From Phreatobacter stygius (lineage in GTDB: Bacteria > Pseudomonadota > Alphaproteobacteria > Rhizobiales > Phreatobacteraceae), in contig NZ_CP039690.1 in NCBI RefSeq assembly GCF_005144885.1, positions 4,167,001-4,231,000 of the forward strand: a stretch of 64,000 nucleotides of DNA. The letters are read 5' to 3'. Under the pieces are notes generated by a model. The model was not told where the DNA came from. It did no database searches and saw only the letters and a program-made list of their open reading frames with translations. This document shows positions 9,903 through 17,074 of the stretch, piece by piece. A program made the position numbers and the translations under genes. Positions within the stretch are counted from its first letter, which is position 1, and every line of letters begins with the position of its first letter.

Positions 9903-10438
9903 GCGCCGCATCACCTGCGCGGCCAAGCCGAAAACCGGGCCCTCACGGAAATGGTTGGCTCCGCAATGCTGACAAACGTGGAACAGGAATCCCCGGTTGT
10001 CCGATCTGACAAATAGCCGGAACACCAACGGGGCGATCGCATGGAAACGCGCAGAAAATTATGCCGTCTTCCGCAGGTGGGATCTTTTTTGGCTTTGATA
10101 ACCAGGGTGCGGCGCAGCATAATAATACCACCAGACCCTAAGGCAACTCGAGTAGTTATGCCTTTAAAATTGAGCTAATGGGATCCGGAAATTAATATTA
10201 AGGCTATAAAATAGGCTTGTTACAGGTAGAGTAGTGATAGATCAGACGTTAATCCCATAATGAAATAGAGAATATTTCATATCAAATAACGAACAATCAT
10301 GTGTTCTGGCTATTCGTGCTGTTTGTAACGAAATTATGACATCAGAGAAAGTAAAATGGAAAGATAGTCAAAATATTAGGCAATCAAATTGAGCGGATTT
10401 GTCGCGTACAGACAATCTAGACTTGGCTCATCCCATAT

Positions 10439-10469
10439 TTGACTAAAGTTGTCGCAGTCTGGACATAAT
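10439..10469 (+). promoter_or_regulatory. Candidate sigma-70 promoter for the RTX-Hint gene
   Basis: TTGACT (10439-10444) and CATAAT (10464-10469) each match the bacterial consensus hexamers at five of six positions. The 19-base spacer is a little long. Transcription would begin near 10476 and leave a leader of about 105 bases before the ATG at 10582. No better pair was seen in this intergenic region. Confidence 0.4.
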
Positions 10470-10581
10470 TGATCACAATGACTCCTCTTTACAGTACTGG
10501 ATGGGTTTGTTAGCCTTTTGTCAGGTACCGAGATCGGTGCGCCCATACCATTTTTTGCATCGCACATAAGGAGTCTGTGCA

Positions 10582-11721
10582 ATGGCGATAGGTACGAGCG
10601 GTGACGACGACCTGATAGGCACGCCGGGGGTCGATATCATCAACGGCGGTGAAGGCGACGATACCATTCGCGGTCGTGCGGGGGCTGACACCCTCAACGG
10701 CGATGCCGGCGACGACGAGCTTCACGGCGGTTCCGGCCGCGACACGCTTTCGGGTGGTGAAGGCGACGACGAGCTTTATGGGGATGCCGGTCGCGACCTG
10801 CTTTCGGGTGGCGCCGGCGACGACGAACTGCATGGCGGCGCTGGCCGCGACACGCTCTCCGGCGGTGCCGGCGATGACTTCCTGTCCGGTGGCTCCGGCG
10901 CGGATATCCTGAACGGCGGCAGCGGTGACGACGCCCTCGAAGGCGGCGCCGGCCGGGATCGCTTCGTCTTTGGTGGTCAGTTTGGTGGCGACACGATTCT
11001 CGACTTCCAGAACAATGATCGGATCGAGCTGTCGGATCTGACGTCCTATTCGATCTCGCAGGACGGCGAGGACGTCCTGATCACCACCGGCAGCGGGTCC
11101 ATTCTCGTCAAGGACGCGACCGTGCAGCAGGTGGCGAGCCGGATCGAGGTTGCCTGTCTGGTGCGGGGCACGCTTGTCCGCACTCCCAGCGGCGAGGTCG
11201 CGGTCGAAACGATCGCGATCGGCGATGAGGTGATCACCGTCGACGGCGCCGGCGCCAAGGTGAAGTGGATCGGCAAGCGGGCCTATTCGCGCAGCTTCCT
11301 CGAAGCCAATGACAAGATTACCCCGGTGCTCATCACGGCCGGCGCGCTCGGCCGGCATGGCCCGGAGCGGGACCTGATGGTCTCCCCGGAGCATGCGGTG
11401 CTGATCGACAGCACGCTGGTTCCCGCAGGCCTGCTGGCTGACGGCAATGCCATCCGTCAGGTCCGGGACTTCGACGTGGTCGAGTACTTCCATCTGGAGT
11501 TCGACGAGCCGCAGGTCATCATGACCAATGGTGCGGCGACCGAGAGCTTCGTCGACCAGGGCAACCGGCGCATGTTCGCCAACTATGCCGAATATGCCGC
11601 GCTCTACGGCGAGCCCGAACCGGCTGCGTCGCGCCTGCGGCGCTTCGAGCTGGTCGACAGCGGTCCCGGACTCCAGCGGATTCGCGAGCGGCTCGCCGCA
11701 AATGTCGCTTCGGCGGCGTGA
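10582..11721 (+). CDS. RTX repeat protein with C-terminal Hint (Hedgehog/intein) domain
   Basis: 379 residues. Residues about 6-130 are calcium-binding RTX nonapeptides (GGxGxDxLx type), arranged with an 18-residue super-period alternating GDDEL and GRDTL/GRDLL units. A beta segment with FVFGG and DTILDFQNNDRIEL follows. From about residue 190 comes a Hint_2-like domain: the candidate nucleophile Cys192 (VACLVRGTLVRTPSGE), the block VSPEHAVLIDSTLVPAGLL with His271, and a C-terminal tail. RTX proteins are normally exported by type I systems using a C-terminal signal, and Hint domains can self-cleave by an N-S acyl shift at the Cys. Here the Hint domain sits where the secretion signal is expected, which is odd. 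The start has AAGGAG eight bases upstream. A local exporter is encoded at 23822-26925. Confidence 0.88.
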   Translation: MAIGTSGDDDLIGTPGVDIINGGEGDDTIRGRAGADTLNGDAGDDELHGGSGRDTLSGGEGDDELYGDAGRDLLSGGAGDDELHGGAGRDTLSGGAGDDFLSGGSGADILNGGSGDDALEGGAGRDRFVFGGQFGGDTILDFQNNDRIELSDLTSYSISQDGEDVLITTGSGSILVKDATVQQVASRIEVACLVRGTLVRTPSGEVAVETIAIGDEVITVDGAGAKVKWIGKRAYSRSFLEANDKITPVLITAGALGRHGPERDLMVSPEHAVLIDSTLVPAGLLADGNAIRQVRDFDVVEYFHLEFDEPQVIMTNGAATESFVDQGNRRMFANYAEYAALYGEPEPAASRLRRFELVDSGPGLQRIRERLAANVASAA

Positions 11722-11747
11722 AGTCTATAATTGCTTAATAAACTGAT

Positions 11748-11794
11748 AACGCGAGCTTTCGATTCAAGTAGTAACCAAATCGAAGGCTCGCGTT
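11748..11794. terminator. Long imperfect hairpin after the RTX-Hint gene
   Basis: Arms of 17 bases (11748-11764 and 11778-11794, AACGCGAGCTTTCGATT against AATCGAAGGCTCGCGTT) pair with one mismatch around a 13-base loop, 26 bases after the stop codon. The T-run on the right is weak (TTCATTAAT), so it may be a terminator, an mRNA 3'-end stabiliser or a bidirectional element. Confidence 0.55.
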
Positions 11795-11914
11795 CATTAA
11801 TAGGCGGGGAAAAAGTAAATACACGTAAAGATTAATTGCCTTCGATCCTCGAAGTAGTCATGTTTTGATACGCCTTGATATTGGCGATGTATTGCCAATC
11901 TTGGCGCAACAATA

Positions 11915-12880
11915 ATGATGGGGGCGTCAGTGCTTGTCTCGCGTGCTAGTCAAAATACTGGGGGAGAGCGGCGCGACCTGCGCATTCCGCGCGGTATCGT
12001 CATCGTCCGCTACGCTGCCTCGAAGGGTGGCCGGGCTGCGCCCAGTCTTGTCCTGACGGTGCCGCGCGGCTCCGGCGCGGAGCTGATCGACCTGACCGAA
12101 CGGGCCGAGCAGACGCTGGCCAAGCCAGGTGCCGCGACCGTCGTGCGGGCCCAGCGCGACACCACGATCTCCCTGGAAGTGGTGCCGAGCCAGATCGGCG
12201 GCAGCCTGGACGCCGAAGTTCATATCGAACGGATGACCGCGGCCATCACGCAGCCGGACGACCGCCGGCCGCCGGCGGCGCCCGTCGTCGTTTCGTCGGA
12301 CGCCATCGCCGATCTTCAGGTCCTGGCTCATGTTTCGCGGCGCGGCGACATTCTGGTCGGCAGCGGTGAATGGATTTGCGGGCCGCAGGTTCCGATGTCG
12401 ATCGAGGGCATCGAGATCCGCCTGGGCCGTCTGGCTCCCGACCTGGACATCATGGTCTCCGGCTCCGCCAGGAGCAAATTGCCGGTCAACTTTCCGGTGT
12501 CGTCGTCGGGCACCTTCATCGGCAGCCGCGGTCGCGCGGCGCCGCTGACGACGCTGACCTTTTCGTTGATCGGCCGAGCCGCTTCGGCCTTTCAGCTGTC
12601 AGTCGACGCGCTGTTTCTTGCCGCACCGGTCGTATCGAGACTCGGCAACTCGATCGAGCTCTCGGGTCCGACCGGAAACGAACCTCTGGTTGGCCTTCGC
12701 CTCGCGCTGCGGGCGATCGGTCAATCAGGTGTGCAAGTGCCCTCGATCCGGCCGGTGGCGGTTCCGCCGCCCAAGCTGGTCACAGGGGGTGCAAACCAGG
12801 GAGACGTCTCAGGGACTATTGCGGCCGGTTCTGCCGGGCGCGTTCGGGTATTTAGGGCCTCACGTCTGCGGGGCAATTAG
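11915..12880 (+). CDS. Unknown protein with three ~48-residue ChW-like repeats
   Basis: 321 residues, no clear signal peptide or membrane span, rich in beta-strand patterns. Residues 140-171 (HVSRRGDILVGSGEWICG, then SIEGIEIRL) resemble the Clostridial-hydrophobic-W layout H-V-x3-G-x-x-x-V-x-x-G-x3-G then I-E-x-I-x-I-x-L. A second unit is centred on residues 196-220 (SSGTFIGSRGRAAPLTTL, ending FSLIG) and a third on residues 243-267 (NSIELSGPTGNEPLVGLRL). The units are spaced about 48 residues apart. ChW repeats are known mainly from Gram-positive surface proteins. The assignment is by eye and tentative. The gene lies between two RTX genes and ends 43 bases before the second, so a surface-assembly role is inferred. 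Two adjacent ATGs at 11915 and 11918 are possible starts; neither has a good ribosome site. Confidence 0.6.
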   Translation: MMGASVLVSRASQNTGGERRDLRIPRGIVIVRYAASKGGRAAPSLVLTVPRGSGAELIDLTERAEQTLAKPGAATVVRAQRDTTISLEVVPSQIGGSLDAEVHIERMTAAITQPDDRRPPAAPVVVSSDAIADLQVLAHVSRRGDILVGSGEWICGPQVPMSIEGIEIRLGRLAPDLDIMVSGSARSKLPVNFPVSSSGTFIGSRGRAAPLTTLTFSLIGRAASAFQLSVDALFLAAPVVSRLGNSIELSGPTGNEPLVGLRLALRAIGQSGVQVPSIRPVAVPPPKLVTGGANQGDVSGTIAAGSAGRVRVFRASRLRGN

Positions 12881-12923
12881 GGTCAGGTGAGCGTAACCGC
12901 TTGGTCAAAAAGGGAGTGCCAAT

Positions 12924-14048
12924 ATGGCAACTTACGACTACACCCAACCCCAGTTGAATGAAAAATTGAGTTCAACCGGGACGTTTTCTGAAGCTGATGT
13001 TGATGCCATCCTGAAGGGTCTGGAAGACGGCGGCGTATTTGCTGCCGGAAGTACGGCGGGCGAACTTGGCCGTGGGGAAAGCCTTTTCATCGGCGATCCC
13101 TCTCAGTCGGATGACGAGGAATTCCTTCTTTACGAAGGTGATCCGACTGGGCCGGTCAATATCACCGGCGACAACAAGTACGTCATCTTTGAAACCACCA
13201 ATAACGTCGAAGCGAACATCACCGTATCGGGCTCCACGGTTGTGGCGACCGGTGCAGGCGATGACGTCATCACCAGCCATGGCGCGAGCGCTGACTACAT
13301 CGTCGCCGGTGACGGCGAGAACGTGGTCAACACTGGGGCCGGGGCCGATACGGTCATTTCCGGCTCAGGCAATGACACCGTCGATGCCGGTGCAGGAAAC
13401 GATTGGGTCTCGACCGGCGACGGCGACGACCTGATCGCGGGTGGCAGCGGCAATGACACGCTGCTCGGCGGCGCCGGCGACGATACCGTCAGCGGCGGCT
13501 CGGGCAACGACTCCATCGAGACGGGGTCGGGCGACAACAGCGTCGAGGCCGGAAGCGGCGATGACTCGGTGCTCGGCGGTTCGGGCAATGACACCATCAG
13601 CGGTGGCTCGGGCGACGACAGCATCACCACTGGCGGCGGCGACAACAGCGTCGATGCCGGCAGCGGCAACGACTCGGTGCTCGGTGGTTCGGGCAACGAC
13701 ACCATCTTCGGCGGCGCCGGCGACGACACTCTCATTGGTGGCGGCGGCGACAATGTCATCGATGGCGGTTCCGGTGCTGACGTGATCACGGGCTTCAGCG
13801 GCAATGATTCGCTGCTTGGTGGCTCTGGTAACGACAACTTCTACAGCAACACCGAAGGCGGTATTCTCGGTCACGACACCATCTTCGGTGGCTCGGGCAG
13901 CGATACCATCTACATCGATCATCTCGAGAGCGATATCGCAGAAGGCGGATTGGTCGTGTCTGGTTCCTCGACCGAGATCACCTTCAACAACGGCGATACG
14001 CTCAAGATCTTCGACGTCGAGCAAATCGTCTTCAAGACCACGCATTGA
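12924..14048 (+). CDS. RTX calcium-binding protein, probable type I secretion substrate
   Basis: 374 residues. A non-repeat N-terminal region (about 1-100, opening MATYDYTQPQLNEKLSSTGT) is followed by a long block of RTX nonapeptides from about residue 108 to 335 (GSGNDT, GAGDDT, GSGDDS types). The last 45 residues (ending LKIFDVEQIVFKTTH) resemble type I export signals: acidic, then an amphipathic and hydrophobic end. RTX repeats fold into calcium-stabilised beta-rolls outside the cell. The start has GGGAG seven bases before the ATG. Within the repeat block a 108-base unit is duplicated in tandem. The local ABC/HlyD pair is the likely exporter. It could be a surface-layer, adhesin or matrix protein; nothing suggests an enzyme. 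Confidence 0.88.
   Translation: MATYDYTQPQLNEKLSSTGTFSEADVDAILKGLEDGGVFAAGSTAGELGRGESLFIGDPSQSDDEEFLLYEGDPTGPVNITGDNKYVIFETTNNVEANITVSGSTVVATGAGDDVITSHGASADYIVAGDGENVVNTGAGADTVISGSGNDTVDAGAGNDWVSTGDGDDLIAGGSGNDTLLGGAGDDTVSGGSGNDSIETGSGDNSVEAGSGDDSVLGGSGNDTISGGSGDDSITTGGGDNSVDAGSGNDSVLGGSGNDTIFGGAGDDTLIGGGGDNVIDGGSGADVITGFSGNDSLLGGSGNDNFYSNTEGGILGHDTIFGGSGSDTIYIDHLESDIAEGGLVVSGSSTEITFNNGDTLKIFDVEQIVFKTTH
13531..13746 (+). repeat. Two tandem 108-bp units inside the RTX gene
   Basis: The segments 13531-13638 and 13639-13746 both open with GCGACAACAGCGTCGA and share GACTCGGTGCTCGG and GGTTCGGGCAA in register. 108 bases equals 36 codons, four RTX nonapeptides, so the duplication preserves frame and the beta-roll period. 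The copies have diverged, mainly at third positions and toward their 3' ends. Confidence 0.75.
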
Positions 14049-14085
14049 TCATCCGGGGTATCGTTTTCCCCGAACGCAAACTTGG

Positions 14086-14120
14086 GAGAGGGGTCCATTT
14101 GGACCTCTCTTTCATTTATT
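14086..14120 (+). terminator. Putative intrinsic terminator after the RTX gene
   Basis: GAGAGGGGTCC and GGACCTCTC form a GC-rich stem with a two-base bulge and an ATTT loop, followed by TTTCATTTATT. A smaller hairpin (CGGGG/CCCCG, about 14053-14073) lies just before it. Since the next gene (14161) runs the same way, it may only attenuate, lowering SapC-like expression relative to the RTX protein. Confidence 0.65.
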
Positions 14121-14160
14121 GGTACAGTCTATGACTGCTGACTTTGGTGCAGGCTGATCG

Positions 14161-14934
14161 ATGTCGATTCTGCACAACCTTTACGAGACGCCGACGCCAG
14201 TCGATGCGACCTGGGGTCATCACCGGATCTTCGCGCACCAGGCCTACAAGATTGTCCGGGAGGCTCAGCTCGCTCCGATCGTCCTGGCCGAGGCGCAGGA
14301 TCTCGCGCGCTGGTTCCCGGTCTGCTGGGCCCTGGACGATGGCGACGAGCCGGTGCTTGTCGTCTTCCGCAGCTTGCTTCCGGGCGGGCGGGGCTATCCG
14401 GGCGACGCGAGCTTTCGCGAGGAGTGCCTGCCTTTCGTCTTTCAGGCCTTTCCATTGGTGGTGCCCAATCGCGAAAGCATCGAGCAACGGCAGGTGCTTG
14501 CCGACCGCACGATCTCGGACACTCCGACCGATATTGGTGCGCCCCTGCTGACCGCCGAGGGCAAGTTCACGCCGGCCGCGCTCATGCGCGCGAAGATCGC
14601 GATCAACGTGGCAAGCGGGCTGCCGAAGACGACCTCGTTCTCGCGCGCCCTGTTCGACAACGGCATGCTCGAACCATGGGCCATCGATCTGGATCTGGGG
14701 CACGACAAACGGGCGAGCTTCGACAAGCTTCTGATCGTGGCGACCGCCAGGCTCGACGATCCGGCATTTCATGCGCTGATCGTCGAACACGGCGTCGAGG
14801 CGGCCTTGCTGGTGGCCGGACACAGGCTCTCGCTGTTTCGCATGAGCGCGCTGCTGACGGCGGCCCGCCGCGATGTTCAGAAAGCGTTCGAGGCCGCGTC
14901 CGAGCCGCGCGCGGCGGCCGTCGAACTGCCATGA
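14161..14934 (+). CDS. SapC-like protein (S-layer locus family), paralogue 1
   Basis: 257 residues, no signal peptide. The pattern follows the SapC family: an N-terminal strand run ending in APIVLAEAQDLARWFPVCWAL, a short loop with P-V-L, the central block EECLPFVFQAFPLVV, then LLTAEGKFTPAAL, a helical segment ending FSRALFDNGMLEPW, and the C-terminal LLVAGHRLSLFRMSALL. SapC was named from the Campylobacter fetus sap locus beside type I secretion genes for S-layer export; its biochemical role is unknown. The gene follows the RTX gene by 112 bases with a hairpin between. Its stop overlaps the start of a second SapC-like gene (ATGA), so the two are translationally coupled. Confidence 0.68.
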   Translation: MSILHNLYETPTPVDATWGHHRIFAHQAYKIVREAQLAPIVLAEAQDLARWFPVCWALDDGDEPVLVVFRSLLPGGRGYPGDASFREECLPFVFQAFPLVVPNRESIEQRQVLADRTISDTPTDIGAPLLTAEGKFTPAALMRAKIAINVASGLPKTTSFSRALFDNGMLEPWAIDLDLGHDKRASFDKLLIVATARLDDPAFHALIVEHGVEAALLVAGHRLSLFRMSALLTAARRDVQKAFEAASEPRAAAVELP

Positions 14935-15779
14935 CGACCGCCGCCAGCCAGTCCGACGAGTTGCGCTTCGTTCCGTTGAAGCATGCCGGGCTGTCGAGCT
15001 GGCACCGGCTTGTCAGTTTTCCCTGGCTCGATCGGCTCGGGGTGCTGCCGGTCGCCGATACCGAATTCCTGGCGCTCTCGCACTTCTGCCCGATCGCCAT
15101 CGAAATGCATGAGAGCGGCCCGCGTGCGGTCGCCATATTGCACGCGCAGCTTGTCGCGCATCGGCTGCTGACCGAGGATGGACGCTGGCGGCCGCCCTAT
15201 GCCCCGCTGGCCTTGCGCAGCCTGCCGTTCAGAAACGGCGCCGCGATGACCGCCGACGCCGTCGAGATCTGTCCGGCGCTGGCGGAACAGGGAGCCGACC
15301 CGAAGCTGCGCCAGGCCATTTTCGGCCACAAGGGCGGACCGACCCAGTCCTACGCGGCGATCCTCTCGATGATCGACCGGCTGGCCAGAAGTGGCGCGCG
15401 ATTGCGCAATGCGGCCAAGGTGCTGATGGCAGCCGATCTCCTGGTGCCGCTGGCCAACCTGCCTCCGGGCCCGTTTGGCCAGCTTCACACGATAAGCCTT
15501 GATGGAATGCTGGCCCTGTCGTCCCATCGCCTGATGGCGCTGACATCCGATGCCTGCTGCCCGCTCGAACTGGCGACCGCCGTCACCTTTTCGCGCCGCT
15601 GGCTGAACCGGGATACGCTGAAGAGCGCCGACAATCTGTTCGCGGCCACCGTCGGCGGTGTCAGGCAGAAGCTCTACGAGCATGGCGTCGTCGACCCGCT
15701 CGATCAGCCGGTCGGGCTTGACGACAGTCCGTTGTTCTCATTTGACGATTATGTGCGCAGCACCCCGGGCTCATCATGA
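14931..15779 (+). CDS. SapC-like protein, paralogue 2
   Basis: 282 residues, started at the ATG at 14931 that overlaps the previous stop as ATGA. The N-terminal third matches the SapC pattern: ALSHFCPIAIEMHESGPRAV, LLTEDGRWRPPYAPLALRSL and PFRNG correspond to the family's YPIVF, DGRW and Y-x-P-x-x-L-R-x-x-PF blocks. The C-terminal half diverges from paralogue 1; it is helical and ends with a short acidic tail (GLDDSPLFSFDDY). It could be a partner or regulatory version of its neighbour. Its own stop overlaps the next gene's start (ATGA), so two SapC-like proteins and a GT4 transferase form one coupled unit. Confidence 0.62.
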   Translation: MTTAASQSDELRFVPLKHAGLSSWHRLVSFPWLDRLGVLPVADTEFLALSHFCPIAIEMHESGPRAVAILHAQLVAHRLLTEDGRWRPPYAPLALRSLPFRNGAAMTADAVEICPALAEQGADPKLRQAIFGHKGGPTQSYAAILSMIDRLARSGARLRNAAKVLMAADLLVPLANLPPGPFGQLHTISLDGMLALSSHRLMALTSDACCPLELATAVTFSRRWLNRDTLKSADNLFAATVGGVRQKLYEHGVVDPLDQPVGLDDSPLFSFDDYVRSTPGSS

Positions 15780-17074
15780 ACGACATCGACATTCTGTTCG
15801 TTCACAACAATTTCCCTGCGCAGTTCCGCCATATCGCCAAGAAATTCGCGTCCTATCCGAACATCCGGGTCAAGGCGATCGGCATGTCGGCGGCCCCGGG
15901 CATGCCCGGCGTCGAATTGCAGAAGTACAATTTTTCGGGCCGCGAGCTCAGCTCGGTTCACGCATTCGCCCGCCGCTTCGAAATCGAGGCCCGGCGCGGC
16001 GAGCAGGTGATCTATGCGGCCAATGCGCTCAAGGTGTCCGGCTTTCACCCCAAGCTCATCTATGTCCATCCGGGGTGGGGCGAGTCGCTGCCGCTGCGCT
16101 CGCTGTTTCCGGGCGCGACGATCTGCTCCTACTCGGAATTCTATTATTGGCCGTTCGGCGCCGATGTCGGTTTCGACAAGGAATTCCCCTCGTTCGGCGT
16201 CGACGGCGAGGTGCGCATTTCGCTGCGCAATGCCGCGACGCTGCTGTCGCTCGTCGATGCCGACCTGTCGATCGCGCCGACCCATTGGCAGCGCACCGTA
16301 TTCCCCAAGGAGTTCCACCCGAAGATCCATGTTGTCCATGACGGGCTCGATGTCGCGCGCCTGACCACGCTGGGTGCGCAGGGCATCACCCAGATCAATG
16401 GCGAGGCGGTCAGGCCAGGCGACGAGATCGTCACCTTCGTTGCCCGCAGCCTCGAGCCCTATCGCGGTTTTCACATCTTCATGCGCGCCTTGCCGGCGAT
16501 CCTGCGGGCACGGCCGAAAGCCCGGATCTGCATTGTCGGCCAGGACAATATTTCCTACGGGATCAAGCCGGAAGCGCATGCCAACTGGCGCCAGGCGATG
16601 GTTGCCGAAGTCGGCGCCGAGCTCGATCTGAGCCGCGTCCATTTCCTCGGTCATCTGCCTTACGAGAAATACCTTCGGCTGCTGAAGGTCTCGTCCGCCC
16701 ATGTCTATCTGACCTATCCTTTCGTGTTGTCCTGGTCGATGCTGGAGGCGATGGCGCTGGGCTGCCTGATCATCGGATCGGATACGCCGCCGGTGACCGA
16801 AATCATCCAGGACGGGGTCAATGGCGTCCTGGTGCCCTTCTTCGGCATTGACGAGATCGCTGCGGCCGTCGTCGAGGCGCTCGGCAATCCCCAGCGCTAC
16901 GCCCAGATGCGATCAGCGGCTGCCGAAACGGTTCGCAAGCATTATGATTTCGAGAGCGTCATCTGGCCGGCCCATGTCGGGCTGCTCCAGGAATATGTTC
17001 TGTCAAACACCGTTCTCGACACGATCGGCCTGTTGCCGCCGGACGAGGCCCAGCGCGCCGGTGGGATGGGCTAG
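15776..17074 (+). CDS. GT4 family glycosyltransferase
   Basis: 432 residues in a GT-B fold. The N-terminal domain opens DILFVHNNFPAQFRHIAKKF, a pattern of the Glyco_trans_4-like group. The C-terminal domain has the donor-binding segments FVARSLEPYRGFHIFMRALP and FVLSWSMLEAMALGCLIIG, the second carrying a single acidic residue where E-x7-E usually sits, and then VTEIIQDGVNGVLV. It probably transfers a sugar from a nucleotide donor to a cytoplasmic glycan or glycolipid acceptor. It is coupled to the upstream SapC-like gene by an ATGA overlap. Its last 72 bases overlap the 3' end of the opposite-strand gene, so both C-termini are encoded on the same DNA. Confidence 0.87.
   Translation: MNDIDILFVHNNFPAQFRHIAKKFASYPNIRVKAIGMSAAPGMPGVELQKYNFSGRELSSVHAFARRFEIEARRGEQVIYAANALKVSGFHPKLIYVHPGWGESLPLRSLFPGATICSYSEFYYWPFGADVGFDKEFPSFGVDGEVRISLRNAATLLSLVDADLSIAPTHWQRTVFPKEFHPKIHVVHDGLDVARLTTLGAQGITQINGEAVRPGDEIVTFVARSLEPYRGFHIFMRALPAILRARPKARICIVGQDNISYGIKPEAHANWRQAMVAEVGAELDLSRVHFLGHLPYEKYLRLLKVSSAHVYLTYPFVLSWSMLEAMALGCLIIGSDTPPVTEIIQDGVNGVLVPFFGIDEIAAAVVEALGNPQRYAQMRSAAAETVRKHYDFESVIWPAHVGLLQEYVLSNTVLDTIGLLPPDEAQRAGGMG

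Larger units (their letters stand above)
9664..10581. other. Long AT-rich intergenic region upstream of the RTX-Hint gene
   Basis: 918 bases without a supported gene. The part from about 10120 to 10400 is strikingly poor in G and C compared with the coding DNA on both sides (runs such as GAAATTAATATTAAGGC and AAATAGAGAATATTTCATA). It holds the terminator-like hairpin at 9860 and a candidate promoter at 10439. Such low-GC leaders often mark highly expressed or silencer-bound surface-protein genes; that reading is inference. Confidence 0.55.

Noticed and set aside
13250-13860. Direct repeats in the RTX gene as a CRISPR-like array
   Set aside because: The repeats are in frame, encode RTX nonapeptides and have no constant-length unique spacers.
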